Positions 43,736 to 53,503 of a stretch of DNA of 64,000 bases are shown one piece after another. A model generated the notes under the pieces. That model did not search any database. It was given only the letters and a program-made list of their open reading frames with translations, and was not told the origin of the DNA. Source of the DNA: Schauerella aestuarii (GTDB lineage: Bacteria > Pseudomonadota > Gammaproteobacteria > Burkholderiales > Burkholderiaceae_B); the NCBI RefSeq assembly GCF_009866805.1, contig NZ_SIZW01000041.1, forward strand, positions 496,001 through 560,000, read 5' to 3'. Every line of letters begins with the position of its first letter. Position 1 is the first letter of the stretch. The position numbers were made by a program, and so were the translations under genes.

Positions 43736-44935
43736 TTACGCGTCGATTTCGCTCAAGACCGCGATCGCTGCGGCGATGCCGCCCTGGCCGAACGGCACGC
43801 CCTGCGCGGTCATGCCGGCTTCGATCGCGCCCAGGCATCCCAGGATCATCGCCGGGTTGATGTCGCCCAGGTGGCCGATACGAAAGGCACGGCCCGACAA
43901 CGATCCCAGGCCGCCCGCCACCGCAACCTGAAAGCGTTCGCGTGTGGCATCGCGCAGGGCTTCGGGATCGAACGCCGCCGGATCCACCGCCACCGTCGTG
44001 ACCGATGCCGAACGCGCTTCGGGCACTTCGCCGAAGAAGCGCAGGGCCCCGGCCGTGCTCCATGCTTGCACCGCGGCGCGCACCGCGCGTGCCGTTCGGT
44101 CATGGCGCGCCAGTACGACGTCCAGGCCTTCTTCGAGAATCAATGCCAACGCGGCTTCCAGTCCCATCAGCAGGTTTTGCGGCGGCGTGCCGCAAAACTT
44201 GCGGTAGATGAATTCGCTTTTACGACGCACCCAGTCCCAGTACACGCGCGGCGTGGGGTTGGCGGCAGCCACCGCCATCGCCCGTGCGTCGACCGCCATG
44301 AACGACAGGCCCGGCGGCACCATCAGTGCCTTCTGCGATGCGCCCAGGGCCACGTTCACACCCCAGCCGTCCATGTCGAAGGGCGATGCACCCAGGGACG
44401 CCACCACGTCCACCACCAGCAACGCCGGATGGCCGGCGCGATCGATGGCGGCACGTACGGCAGGGATGTCGCTCGTCATGCCGCTGGCCGTGTCGGTATG
44501 CACGACGAGGACCGCTGTAACGACGTGACCCGTGTCTTCACGCAAAGCGGTCTCGATTGCCGCCACATCCACCGGATAGCCGTCCCGGTACGGCGTGCGC
44601 ACGACCTTGGCGCCGAACGCTTCGGCATGCTGGGCCCAGGTTTCGGAAAAATGCCCGCTGCCCGGCACCATCACCGTCTCGCCCGGGGCGATCAGGTTGA
44701 CGATGGCCGCCTCCCACGCGCCATGGCCATTGGCGGCATACATGAAGACATCCGCGTCACGGGTGCGAAAGACCTGCCGCAAGCCATCCTCGCAGGCGGC
44801 CACCATGGTGGCCAGGCGGGGATCGCCCATATCCATGGGCTGACGGCTCATCTCGTTGAGCACGTCCTCCGGCACGCGGGTGGGGCCGGGGGAGTGAAGG
44901 AAGCGCTGACCTGAAATGCGTTTGGACGGATGCAT
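43736..44935 (-). CDS. Class V aminotransferase (serine/alanine-glyoxylate aminotransferase type)
   Basis: The 399-residue fold-type I PLP enzyme has HSPGPTRVPEDVLNEM near the start, ANGHGAWEAAIVN, the Asp in VVDVVASLGA, and the PLP lysine in LGASQKALMVPPGL. The family transfers amino groups from Ser or Ala to glyoxylate, making glycine. The link to glycine is of interest because a glycine riboswitch controls another gene of this window. It lies alone and leftward, upstream of the LrgB gene's end. Confidence 0.93.
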   Translation of the reverse strand: MHPSKRISGQRFLHSPGPTRVPEDVLNEMSRQPMDMGDPRLATMVAACEDGLRQVFRTRDADVFMYAANGHGAWEAAIVNLIAPGETVMVPGSGHFSETWAQHAEAFGAKVVRTPYRDGYPVDVAAIETALREDTGHVVTAVLVVHTDTASGMTSDIPAVRAAIDRAGHPALLVVDVVASLGASPFDMDGWGVNVALGASQKALMVPPGLSFMAVDARAMAVAAANPTPRVYWDWVRRKSEFIYRKFCGTPPQNLLMGLEAALALILEEGLDVVLARHDRTARAVRAAVQAWSTAGALRFFGEVPEARSASVTTVAVDPAAFDPEALRDATRERFQVAVAGGLGSLSGRAFRIGHLGDINPAMILGCLGAIEAGMTAQGVPFGQGGIAAAIAVLSEIDA

Positions 44936-45008
44936 GACTACCTGAAGAGGAAAGGACGCGAGAAGGAAAGTGAGCTGACGTAATGTTTTGGGATCGAGGC
45001 AAGGGCGA

Positions 45009-45755
45009 TTAGAAGAGCGCGGCCGCGAGCGCCATCGCGCGAAACGCGAGCGGAATCAACAACGCGGCGAGGATGACCTGCAGTCCAAGGGCCAGGCCGG
45101 CATAGGCGCCCGCGTCCGGGTCCACCTGCAGTGCGCGCGCGGCGCCGATGCCGTGCGAGGCGGTGCCCAGCGCATAACCGCGTGCTGCCCAGCCGCTGGG
45201 GTGTTTCGGGATCCGCATCGCATCGAACAGGTAGCGGCCGGTGAGCGCGCCCACCAGACCGGTGAGCACGGCAAACACCGCCGAAAGCGCCGGGATACCG
45301 CCAATCGCTTCGGCGATGCCCATGGCCACCGGTGCAGTGACGGACTTGGGCGCGAGTGAGAGCACGATATCGGTTGGCAGGCCAAGCAGCCAGCCCAGCA
45401 CGACCGCGCTCAGGCTGGCGGTGGCGCCGCCGATGAGTGCGGCCTGCAACAGGCGGCGCCAGCGGCGTTGCAATTCGTGGCGCCGAAACCAGAGCGGCCA
45501 CGCCAGCGCGACGACGGCGGGCCCCAGCAGGAAATGAATGAATTGCGCACCGGAAAAGTAGGTTTGATAGGGCACGCCGGAGAGGAGCAGGCCCGCAGCG
45601 ATGAGCACGATGCTCCATAGCACCGGATTCGCCCAGGGCGCTTGATTGCAGCGCAGATAGGCGGCATGCGCGACCAGATACACGACCAGCGTTGCGGTAA
45701 GCCCGAACAGCGGCGTGGACGACAGATACACCCACAGATTGACGAAATCACTCAT
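45009..45755 (-). CDS. lrgB: LrgB family membrane protein (CidB/LrgB)
   Basis: The 248-residue protein has about six to eight membrane helices and the LrgB motifs LAPKSVTAPVAMGIAEAIGGIPALSAVF (in segments) and RGYALGTASHGIGAARALQ. LrgB works with LrgA in murein hydrolase export control or glycolate/3-hydroxypropionate transport in other bacteria. It overlaps the LrgA gene by 8 bp, so they are one operon. Confidence 0.94.
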   Translation of the reverse strand: MSDFVNLWVYLSSTPLFGLTATLVVYLVAHAAYLRCNQAPWANPVLWSIVLIAAGLLLSGVPYQTYFSGAQFIHFLLGPAVVALAWPLWFRRHELQRRWRRLLQAALIGGATASLSAVVLGWLLGLPTDIVLSLAPKSVTAPVAMGIAEAIGGIPALSAVFAVLTGLVGALTGRYLFDAMRIPKHPSGWAARGYALGTASHGIGAARALQVDPDAGAYAGLALGLQVILAALLIPLAFRAMALAAALF

Positions 45756-46095
45756 CGTTGTCGTCCCGGCCCAGGCGCAGCGCCCAAAGCGTGGCGGCCA
45801 TGCCGGCCCACGTGGAGAGTGCGATCACGAGCATGATCCGTCCGCCGTATTCGCTGAGCAGGGTGAGGTGCGTCATGACGCCCACCCCGACGGGGATGAA
45901 CAGCAGCGAAAGATGGGAAAGCAGAAATTGGGCGCACTCGGCAACCGGGCTGCGCACCACGGACCAGCGCAGCGCGACCAGCAGCAGCATCATGCCGATC
46001 ACGGGGCCCGGCAGCGGTAAGTGGAGGGCACGGGAAATCACCTCGCCGGCGGCCTGCAGCGCGAGGAGCCAGGCGAAGCCGCGCAAGGCGTGCAT
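45748..46095 (-). CDS. lrgA: CidA/LrgA family holin-like protein
   Basis: The 115-residue protein has four hydrophobic segments. The LrgA signature LPLPGPVIGMMLLLVALRW is followed by FLLSHLSLLFIPVGVGVMTHL. It is the partner of LrgB at 45009. The pair is divergent from the MCP gene. Confidence 0.93.
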   Translation of the reverse strand: MHALRGFAWLLALQAAGEVISRALHLPLPGPVIGMMLLLVALRWSVVRSPVAECAQFLLSHLSLLFIPVGVGVMTHLTLLSEYGGRIMLVIALSTWAGMAATLWALRLGRDDNDE

Positions 46096-46168
46096 GACGA
46101 CAGTCTCAAACGATAGGAAGAACTGCCCGGGATGATACCAAGCCGTGCGACTTAGGGTTACTGCTTAC

Positions 46169-46195
46169 TAAAGTTTTGAAACAACTAGCCGTTAT
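46169..46195 (+). promoter_or_regulatory. Sigma-28 (FliA) promoter of the MCP gene
   Basis: TAAAGTTT (46169-46176), an 11 bp spacer and GCCGTTAT (46188-46195) match the sigma-28 consensus TAAAGTTT-N11-GCCGATAA in 14 of 16 positions. Transcription would begin at about 46202, just downstream. It lies upstream of a chemotaxis transducer, the expected target class. Confidence 0.85.
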
Positions 46196-46287
46196 TGGGG
46201 ATGAGCCGGATCAGGCTCTTACCTTCGTCGTGCCCGGCCGTCGTGTCGTATCCCGCGCCCCTGGCCATCTCGCCCCTGGAATACATC

Positions 46288-48279
46288 GTGTCCTTATTCT
46301 CTCGTAGTGCCTTCGCCGATCTGAGCGTCGGTAAAAAGCTGGGTTTAGGCTTTGGCTTCACGCTTATCCTCTCTTTGGTCATCGCCGTGGGCAGCGTGCT
46401 CAGCCTGCAACGCACACTCGGCCAGTTCGACCGGGTGGCGTTGACGACCCAGATGGAAGGCGATGTGGACGATGCGCGTCTGTCGCGTACCCGGTACGGG
46501 CAGTCGTCGTCGGCGGCCGATATTCGCGACAACGAAAAAGCCATGGCTGAGATCGACGCGCGTTTGACCGAGGCGCAGACGATGGCATGGGCACCGGCCG
46601 ACCAGGACGCGCTCGCCAAGATCGGCGACAACGTCAAGATCTATCGCACGCGTCGCGATGCCATGGTGCGCGAGCGTGAAGCCACGCTTGCGGCGCGCAC
46701 GGCCTGGGAGCAAACGGCCGACCAGGCCACCAAGTCGCTGCAGAAGTTGCGGGATGCCCTGACCGAAGCGCTTCAGGCCGAAATCGTGATGAGCCAGTTG
46801 GTGTCGATGGGCGGATTCAGCCCGGCGGGTGACGGGGGGGCCGAAGCGACCGCGGCGGGCGGTGAACCCCTCGCCTATGTGGTGATGGATGCCGGCGCCG
46901 TGGCGCAATTGCTGGCCGAGGCGCGCTATTCGGTCACGATGCTGGCCCTGCAGCGTACGGCCGAGCGCGAATCGCAAGCGTTGACGGCGGTAGACAAAGT
47001 GTCGGCTGCCGCGCAGTTGGTGCACGACAAATTGCCCGAGAATTCGGACAACCGCAAACTGGCTCAGGACGTCCGCACGCAGGTGCAGCGCTATCGTCAG
47101 CAGGTGGCGGGCTACATGGCCATCGTGAACCGAGAGAACGCGGCAATCGCGCAAATGGGTCAAACCGCCGAAGGCCTGTCGGCCGAAATCGGCGGCATCG
47201 CCGGCCGTCAGACGATCGAAACCCGCAGCTTTGTGGGCCAGGCGGTAACGCTGACGATCATTGTGTCGGCCGTGGTGACCCTGCTGGGGATATTGTCGGC
47301 GTGGCTCATTACGCGCCAGATGACGCGCCCGTTGCGCGATGCGGTGGGTGTCGCCGAACGCATTGCCGATGGCGACCTGAGCACCCCGGTGCAGGTGAAC
47401 CGTCGCGACGAAATCGGGCAGTTGCTGTATTCGATGCAGCGCATGCAGGCCTTCCTGGTCGAGACGGTGTCGCTTGTGCGCGATAGCGTGGATCAGATCA
47501 ATCTGGGGTCGCGTGAGATCGCGGCAGGCAATGCCGATTTGTCTTCACGCACCGAGCAGCAGGCCGCCTCGCTGGAAGAAACGGCGGCGAGCATGGAGCA
47601 GTTGTCGGCCACGGTGAAGCAAAACGCCGATAGCGCAGCGCAAGCCAATCGCCTGGCCCAGACTGCCTCGGGGGCCGCGCACGATGGCGGCGCTGCCGTG
47701 TCGCGCGTGGTGACGACCATGCAGAGCATCTCGAACCGTTCGAATCGGATCACCGACATCGTGGCGACCATCGAAGGGATTGCATTTCAGACGAACATCC
47801 TGGCGCTGAATGCGGCGGTGGAAGCGGCACGGGCCGGCGAGCAAGGCAAGGGCTTTGCCGTGGTCGCCACCGAGGTGCGGTCGCTCGCGCAACGTAGTGC
47901 GACGGCGGCCAAGGAGATCAAGGGCTTGATCGAAGACTCCGTATCGGCGGTGAGCGATGGTTCGCGTCAGGTGGCCGATGCCTCGCGCACGATCGAGGAT
48001 GTGATGAAGGCCGTGACGCAAGCGACCGATCTGATGAGCGAGATCGCCGCGAGTTCGCATGAACAGGCCAACGGCATCGAGCAAGTGAATCGCGCGGTCA
48101 CGCAGATGGATCAGACCACGCAGCAGAATGCGTCGCTGGTGGAGGAGGCTGCGGCGGCGGCCGCCGCGCTGGAAGATCAGGCCGTGCATCTGGCGCAGGC
48201 CGTGGCCGTGTTTCGTCTGCAGCAGGACGCGGGCGTAGCACGCCTGACGCACGCGCGACCGGCGCTGTTGGCGAGTTAA
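46288..48279 (+). CDS. Methyl-accepting chemotaxis protein
   Basis: The product is 663 residues from GTG 46288. It has TM1 ([20 protein letters not shown]), a ~270-residue periplasmic sensor, TM2 ([20 protein letters not shown]), a HAMP region and the signalling hairpin [38 protein letters not shown] in segments. Coiled coils flank it. I prefer GTG 46288 because the sigma-28 promoter just upstream would start transcription after the in-frame TTG 46195 and ATG 46201. No methyltransferase-binding pentapeptide is visible at the C-terminus. The ligand is unknown. Confidence 0.9.
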   Translation: MSLFSRSAFADLSVGKKLGLGFGFTLILSLVIAVGSVLSLQRTLGQFDRVALTTQMEGDVDDARLSRTRYGQSSSAADIRDNEKAMAEIDARLTEAQTMAWAPADQDALAKIGDNVKIYRTRRDAMVREREATLAARTAWEQTADQATKSLQKLRDALTEALQAEIVMSQLVSMGGFSPAGDGGAEATAAGGEPLAYVVMDAGAVAQLLAEARYSVTMLALQRTAERESQALTAVDKVSAAAQLVHDKLPENSDNRKLAQDVRTQVQRYRQQVAGYMAIVNRENAAIAQMGQTAEGLSAEIGGIAGRQTIETRSFVGQAVTLTIIVSAVVTLLGILSAWLITRQMTRPLRDAVGVAERIADGDLSTPVQVNRRDEIGQLLYSMQRMQAFLVETVSLVRDSVDQINLGSREIAAGNADLSSRTEQQAASLEETAASMEQLSATVKQNADSAAQANRLAQTASGAAHDGGAAVSRVVTTMQSISNRSNRITDIVATIEGIAFQTNILALNAAVEAARAGEQGKGFAVVATEVRSLAQRSATAAKEIKGLIEDSVSAVSDGSRQVADASRTIEDVMKAVTQATDLMSEIAASSHEQANGIEQVNRAVTQMDQTTQQNASLVEEAAAAAAALEDQAVHLAQAVAVFRLQQDAGVARLTHARPALLAS

Positions 48280-48315
48280 CGCAAACACCGTCATCGATCG
48301 ATGTCGATCGGCACA

Positions 48316-48349
48316 TGCCGCGATGCCCTGGGCCATCGCGGCATTTTTT
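48316..48349 (+). terminator. Rho-independent terminator after the MCP gene
   Basis: TGCCGCGATG (48316-48325) pairs perfectly with CATCGCGGCA (48334-48343) around an 8-base loop, followed by TTTTTT. It lies 37 bp after the MCP stop and touches the end of the convergent esterase gene at 48349. Confidence 0.9.
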
Positions 48350-49272
48350 CAACGGTCGTGAAGCGCGCCCGCAATCGAGGCCGACAACATATCGGCATGG
48401 GTCAAACCCGGAAACTCGACCATGTCGACCACCCAATCGCTGCGTTGCGATAATTGTTGGGTAACGGCTTTCGTGTTGTCGGGTCGTTCCGGCGGCGCCA
48501 CATCGTGGCCGACCATGATGGTCAGGCGCCGCGCCGCGCCGTTGGCCGATATGGAAGCACGTGCAATCGTCTGCAGCAGATATCGGCCGTTCCACCAGAA
48601 CGACGGGCTGGCTGCGACGTAGCGGGTAAACGCGTTCGGCTGCGTCAGCAGCACATGCAATGCGAACAGCCCGCCATACGAATGACCGTAGAGGGTTTGG
48701 TCGTTCGCATCGATTGGGTAGTGGGCGGCCACGAAGGGTTTGATGCGTGTTTCGAGGGTGTCGAGAAAACGGTCGGCACCGCCGCCGGGCAGCGTCTTGC
48801 CCACAGCGTCCGGATCGCGCGGTGCGCCAACGGGGCTGTCGGCGCCGGGTGAGGGGGGCGTGTAGTCGTAAGAGCGTGCGGCTTGCCGCAGGCTGGCGTC
48901 GATGTCGTAGCCGATGCCCACAATCACCGCACCTGGGCGCCTGCTGTCCTGTACGCTGGCAGCCGTGTCGGTAAGGCTTTCGAACACCGTGTCGCCGTCC
49001 AGCATATAGATCACGGGATAGCCCGCGGCGGGTGGCGGACTGGTGGGCTGCCAGATGAAAAGGCGCAAATCCGGACGCGGATCGTCGCGCGTCAGCAGGT
49101 ATTGCGTCACTTCCGCCGCCGGCACACCCGTAGCGAGTTCGGCAGGCTGCGCAGGCATGGGCTTGGCGGGCGGCGGCGGATCGTATGCGGTGGCGGTAGC
49201 GGCGACGAGCGGGGTGGCGGTAGCGGCGATGAGCGCGCCGCCGCCTGCAACGCGGGCAGTGGACTTGGGCAA
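48349..49272 (-). CDS. Alpha/beta hydrolase, IroE/Fes-like esterase type
   Basis: The 307-residue protein has an N-terminal signal-like segment with an Ala-rich stretch and a Pro-rich linker. The hydrolase domain follows: VIYMLDGDTVFESLTD, the nucleophile elbow YGHSYGG, ASPSFWWNGRYLL and a late His in FPGLTHADM. The SPSFWW motif is shared with periplasmic siderophore esterases such as IroE, so cleavage of a siderophore or other ester is possible. No siderophore genes are nearby, so the role is open. Confidence 0.88.
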   Translation of the reverse strand: MPKSTARVAGGGALIAATATPLVAATATAYDPPPPAKPMPAQPAELATGVPAAEVTQYLLTRDDPRPDLRLFIWQPTSPPPAAGYPVIYMLDGDTVFESLTDTAASVQDSRRPGAVIVGIGYDIDASLRQAARSYDYTPPSPGADSPVGAPRDPDAVGKTLPGGGADRFLDTLETRIKPFVAAHYPIDANDQTLYGHSYGGLFALHVLLTQPNAFTRYVAASPSFWWNGRYLLQTIARASISANGAARRLTIMVGHDVAPPERPDNTKAVTQQLSQRSDWVVDMVEFPGLTHADMLSASIAGALHDR

Positions 49273-49416
49273 GATCGTGATCCTGTAGCGGGGCAGGTAA
49301 TGCTGCGCTTGGGGGGCGGGACGGCGTCAGTCTACCAGCGGCGCGGTAGGGCTCGGCCGTATGCTTTCCCCATGCTGACGACAGCATCGAACGTCAAACA
49401 GGGGGTGGGAGACGGA

Positions 49417-50346
49417 CTACCGTGTCGCTCGCCCCACCGTCATGTCGAGCGGCATGCCGTGCACGTCCGCCATCTTGGCGCGCTGCGCCAGCACGAGATT
49501 CAACGCTTGGCTCAGCGCATCCAGCGGGCGGCTGTCCGCATCGCTTTTGCGCGTGACCAGCGAAAATTGCAGTGTGGGCGCACCCGCCAGTCGCAGCACG
49601 CGCACGGGGTACGTCAGGCAGATGCTGGGGTCGGACAATTGCACCAGCGATATCCCCAGCCCGGCACTTACCATCGCGACGATGGCCTGCGCGCCATCGA
49701 GCTCCAGCGTGCTGTGCTTATCGGGCACATGCGTGTTGATGTAGCGCGCTGCCATGCGGCCGGTGACGGTGTTGCGTGCATAGCGGATCCATTCGTACTC
49801 GCGAAACAGGGCAGCGAGCGACGTGCGCGTTTCGTCGGGCGGCACGATCAGCAGCAGTTCGCGTTGCGTCAGATCCTGCCAGTTCAGCCGTGCCGAGCCG
49901 CCGGTCTCGGGTTGTGCGACTACGGCGGCGTCCAGCGTGCCGGCTTTGACGGCGTCGGTCAGTTCGGCCGTACGCCCGCGGGCAGGCATCACGCGCAAGT
50001 TCGGGTGGGCATCGCGCAGGTAGCGCATCGTGCCGGGGATCAGTACGGCCTGCATCGACTCGATCACCCCCAGCCGCAGGGTGCCTTCCACGGTCACGGT
50101 GGGCCGCAGCCGCAGGGCTTCCAGTTGATCCATGGCTTGCCGCATGGTGGCGGCCACGTCGAACGCCAACTGCCGGGGGCGCACCTGCAATCCTGATCGA
50201 TCGAACAATTGCTGCCCCAGGTATTGCTCCAACTGCTTCATCTGCATGCTCACCGCGCTGGGGGTGATGTTGGTCTCCTTGGCAGCCGCCGCCAGTGTGC
50301 CGTGCTGGAGCACCGCATCCAGCGTGGTGAAGAGCGCGAGCTTCAT
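49417..50346 (-). CDS. LysR family transcriptional regulator
   Basis: The 309-residue LysR regulator has a winged HTH with TLDAVLQHGTLAAAAKETNI and TPSAVSMQMKQLEQYLGQQL, and an effector domain with AQPETGGSARLNW. It is divergent from the dioxygenase gene at 50480, its likely target. It is paralogous to the LysR at 21581. Confidence 0.93.
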   Translation of the reverse strand: MKLALFTTLDAVLQHGTLAAAAKETNITPSAVSMQMKQLEQYLGQQLFDRSGLQVRPRQLAFDVAATMRQAMDQLEALRLRPTVTVEGTLRLGVIESMQAVLIPGTMRYLRDAHPNLRVMPARGRTAELTDAVKAGTLDAAVVAQPETGGSARLNWQDLTQRELLLIVPPDETRTSLAALFREYEWIRYARNTVTGRMAARYINTHVPDKHSTLELDGAQAIVAMVSAGLGISLVQLSDPSICLTYPVRVLRLAGAPTLQFSLVTRKSDADSRPLDALSQALNLVLAQRAKMADVHGMPLDMTVGRATR

Positions 50347-50388
50347 CAGAATTCCTTACGTAGTCGCCAAATATTCATCGATTTATTC

Positions 50389-50421
50389 TGACTATGCCAC
50401 GTCCTACACTCCTTGACTATG
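50389..50421. promoter_or_regulatory. Direct repeats upstream of the dioxygenase gene
   Basis: TGACTATG occurs at 50389-50396 and again at 50414-50421, with starts 25 bp apart. They lie in the divergent LysR/dioxygenase region, where the second copy overlaps a TTGACT -35-like hexamer. They may be regulator half-sites. Confidence 0.35.
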
Positions 50422-50479
50422 GTGCCGCACGGGCGGCGCGGCAGAGCGCGAGGCAGATCGCGCGCCATCCGAGGAAATC

Positions 50480-51568
50480 ATGATGAGTGAACCCGCATTT
50501 CGTCCGCAGGCCTGGCTGGCCGCGGATCTGGATCAAGACCGGTCGTGGGTGCATCGGCTGTCGGCCGATGCCGTGGCAGGCGTGGAAGCGGCGCTGGCGG
50601 CCGCCAAGCAGTCGGACAAACCGATGCTCGAGATGACGGCTGACGATTTTCCATTGAATGCGGCGGCGCGCGACGCCTTGACGCGCGCGTTCGATGCTAC
50701 GCAAGGGCGCTTCGGCCTGTGCCTGCTGAAAGGATTTCCGGTCGAGCGCTGGAGTGAAGACGATGCCCGGTTGGCCTATTGGGGCATCGGATTGCATGTG
50801 GGCGTGGCCCGCACGCAAAACCGTGCCAGCAATGTGATGACCGATGTGCGTAACGAAGGCGGTTCGTACAAGACCAAGAACGGCCGCGGCTACAACACCA
50901 ACGCGGGTCTCGATTTTCATATGGACTCGTGCGATGTGGTGGCCTTGTTGTGCTTGCAGACGGCAAAGTCGGGTGGCGAGAGCAAGATCGTGAGTTCGAT
51001 GGCGCTGCGCGATGCGATTGCACGCGAGCATCCCGAATTGATTCCGGTATTGCAGTCGCCGTACTTCCACAGTTATCAAGGCACCCAGGATCCGGCGCAG
51101 CCGCCGTTCTATCGCTGCCCGATTCTGGGGAGTGACGACACCTATTTCTCGTTTCGCACCAATCGCAAGAACACCACGGCGGCGCAACGCGACTTCGACG
51201 ACGTACCGCGCTTGAGCGACGCGCAAAGTGAGGCGCTCGACCTGCTGGATACGTTGATGCCGGATCCCGTTTATTGCTTTTCGATGTGGCTCGAGCGCGG
51301 CGATCTGCAGTTGCTCAACAACTATGTGATCCTGCATTCACGCACCAACTTCGAAGACCATGATGAGCCCGAACGGCGGCGCCATCTGCTGCGCTTGTGG
51401 TTGGCGATTCCCGGCTCGCAGCCGCTGCCCCCCGAATGGCGCGAGTACTACGGCGATGTGCGTCCGGGTGCCGTGCGCGGTGGCGTACGAGGCAGCGCGA
51501 TCACCGAGGCGTTTCTCGATTACGAGCGCCGCCAGGCACAACGGATGAAAATGCCGTTGGGGCTGTAG
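50480..51568 (+). CDS. TauD/TfdA family dioxygenase (gamma-butyrobetaine hydroxylase-like)
   Basis: The 362-residue Fe(II)/2-oxoglutarate enzyme has His147 and Asp149 (DFHMDSCD), the distal His286 (NNYVILHSRTNF) and an arginine-rich RRRHLLRLW for 2-oxoglutarate. Its length and LLKGFPVERW region suit the family that hydroxylates small acids or betaines. It stands alone and is divergent from the LysR at 49417. An ATG at 50483 is an equal start candidate after GAGGAAATC. Confidence 0.92.
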   Translation: MMSEPAFRPQAWLAADLDQDRSWVHRLSADAVAGVEAALAAAKQSDKPMLEMTADDFPLNAAARDALTRAFDATQGRFGLCLLKGFPVERWSEDDARLAYWGIGLHVGVARTQNRASNVMTDVRNEGGSYKTKNGRGYNTNAGLDFHMDSCDVVALLCLQTAKSGGESKIVSSMALRDAIAREHPELIPVLQSPYFHSYQGTQDPAQPPFYRCPILGSDDTYFSFRTNRKNTTAAQRDFDDVPRLSDAQSEALDLLDTLMPDPVYCFSMWLERGDLQLLNNYVILHSRTNFEDHDEPERRRHLLRLWLAIPGSQPLPPEWREYYGDVRPGAVRGGVRGSAITEAFLDYERRQAQRMKMPLGL

Positions 51569-51766
51569 CAGCCTGATGATGACGGTGGTGATGGAGGCCT
51601 GGATCGCGCAGCAACGCTAAACAGGCCGGCATGCAGCGCGATGCGGCGGTGTATCGCGAGCAACGTTTACAACCTTGCAACATCTTCTGGTGCATCTGAT
51701 CCGTATGTAGGGGTACAGGCGGCTTAAACGCTTGAGCACTTACCCCAAATACATCAGGAGATTGCC

Positions 51767-52051
51767 ATGAAAGTCATCACCACCGCTGTCGTTCTTTCCT
51801 TCGCTTTGATTGGCGCCTCCGCACAGGCCGCCGACATGACCAAGAGCCGCGATCAGGTTCGCCAGGAACTGGCCGAAGCCAAGTCGAACGGCACCTACAG
51901 CTTCGGCGAACTGGCTTATGTGCCCAAGGCACAAAGCGGCCGTTCGATCATGACGGAACCCGTCAATCTGCGTACCAGCCAGCGTGCGGTGGGCAGCTTC
52001 GGCGATCTGGATTACCCGCGCGGCGCCGTGCCGCTGAACCGCATGATGTAA
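51767..52051 (+). CDS. DUF4148 small secreted protein
   Basis: The 94-residue protein has a signal peptide ending near ASAQAADM and the DUF4148 motif TKSRDQVRQELAEAKSNG, typical of Burkholderiales and of unknown function. CAGGAGA gives a good ribosome site. Its 3' end overlaps the convergent MmgE/PrpD gene by 40 bp. Confidence 0.9.
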   Translation: MKVITTAVVLSFALIGASAQAADMTKSRDQVRQELAEAKSNGTYSFGELAYVPKAQSGRSIMTEPVNLRTSQRAVGSFGDLDYPRGAVPLNRMM

Positions 52052-53463
52052 GCCGTTCGCAGCGGCGTGTCATTGCACGACTGCATCGTGCCGGTTTGAC
52101 GCATCGCATGCGTCCAGCCCGCATCATGCAACATACGATCGACGAGGTGCCCCAAGGCATGCTCGTCGATCGGCATTTCAGGGTCGCCCGGCGCATCGTG
52201 CGCCGCCTCGCTCAATTGCGTGCCGTCCGCAAGGACGATCGAGACGGACGCACCGAAATGCGCGGGATAGCGCGCATCGATCTCAACGTCGGTGTGTAGC
52301 GTGACGCGCTCGCGCAGCGCCGCGCAGGTGGCGTCATCGATGGCATGGGCCTCGAATGTCGGCATCCATACTTCCCCCCACAGCAATGCCGCAGCCACTG
52401 TGTGCTGCAAACTGAAGCGCGCTTGCAAGGGCGTGGCGGGATGCGTTCGATCGCAGAACGCCAACGCATCGGCGTAGGTATGTATATCGATGCGCGCGAT
52501 GGCATTCACCGGTCCATTTGCTTCTGGATCGATAGCAGTATCGCCATCTGCATCTATCGCTGCGCCGTCCAACTCGGCAGCAGGATACCGCTGGGGCATA
52601 CGAGCCAGCAATCGCTCACGCAGTCGCAACGCTGCGGCGATCGCAGGATGAGCGTGGCGGCACGCGGGCCAGGGTTTCAGGCTGGTCTCGTGGATCTTCC
52701 AAGGTGCTTCGGCGAGCAGTACGAGCGGGCGTGCGTCGGGGCACATCGCGGCAAACATGCCTTTCTCACCTTCCAGCGCATGTGCGGGGCCCTGCAATCC
52801 TGCGTGCGCCATCCATGCCGCCTGCAGTCCGGTGTGCGCGGCTTGTGCGGTGTGCCACGCCTTGCCGTCGCAGGGTTCCATGCGGATCTGCCACAGGCCC
52901 GAGGCGCGTGTGACGGCCAGTGCCAGCGCGTGCGCCGTGCGCGTGGCGTCCAGTCCGAGAAGCGATGCGGCAGTAGCCGCTGCGCCCACATTGCCGCACG
53001 TGGCGGTGTTGTGCCACAGCGCATAGTGAGACGGTCCCATCGCCAGCCCGAGACGGATCATTGCGTCATACCCGCGCACGATCGCATCGAGAACGAGGGG
53101 CTCGCCGGCGCCGGTCAGGCGTGCCAGATGACGCGCGACCGGCATGACGATCGGACCGGGATGCACCAGCGCTGCGCGGTGCGTGTCGTCCATTTCGTAG
53201 AGACTGCCCAGCGACGCTTCGTATTGGAAGTGCGCCACATGGCGCGCATCGGCAAGCGTTCGATCCGCACGCCATTCGGCACCGGCCGCCGCCTGCCACA
53301 ACGGCTCGCCCATCGCGCCCGCGGCAGCCAGCGCCGCACTGCCGCGCCAATATGCCAGATGCGTGGCGGCCCGGGCGCGATCGGCCGCTTCGATCGGGCG
53401 CGCGAGCAGCAGGGCGAGTTGCTGAAGCAACGATGGCGAGGGTGGGGTAGCGGCGTTCGTCAT
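52012..53463 (-). CDS. MmgE/PrpD family protein
   Basis: The 483-residue protein resembles the all-helical MmgE/PrpD family, which includes 2-methylcitrate dehydratase, cis-aconitate decarboxylase and iminodisuccinate epimerase. Motifs include TCGNVGAAATAASLLGL, EGEKGMFAAM and the HETSLKPWPACRHAHPAI active-site region. It is the last gene of the nine-gene operon. By context it probably acts on a metabolite made by the amidase and CoA enzymes, but the reaction is not clear. Confidence 0.88.
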   Translation of the reverse strand: MTNAATPPSPSLLQQLALLLARPIEAADRARAATHLAYWRGSAALAAAGAMGEPLWQAAAGAEWRADRTLADARHVAHFQYEASLGSLYEMDDTHRAALVHPGPIVMPVARHLARLTGAGEPLVLDAIVRGYDAMIRLGLAMGPSHYALWHNTATCGNVGAAATAASLLGLDATRTAHALALAVTRASGLWQIRMEPCDGKAWHTAQAAHTGLQAAWMAHAGLQGPAHALEGEKGMFAAMCPDARPLVLLAEAPWKIHETSLKPWPACRHAHPAIAAALRLRERLLARMPQRYPAAELDGAAIDADGDTAIDPEANGPVNAIARIDIHTYADALAFCDRTHPATPLQARFSLQHTVAAALLWGEVWMPTFEAHAIDDATCAALRERVTLHTDVEIDARYPAHFGASVSIVLADGTQLSEAAHDAPGDPEMPIDEHALGHLVDRMLHDAGWTHAMRQTGTMQSCNDTPLRTAYIMRFSGTAPRG

Positions 53464-53503
53464 GGCAGGCGCGCGATGCGGGTGGGGAGCGCAGAGGCGC
53501 GCG

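Noticed and set aside
48883-50196. 437-codon plus-strand frame
   Set aside because: It runs antisense to both the esterase and the LysR genes and has shadow composition.
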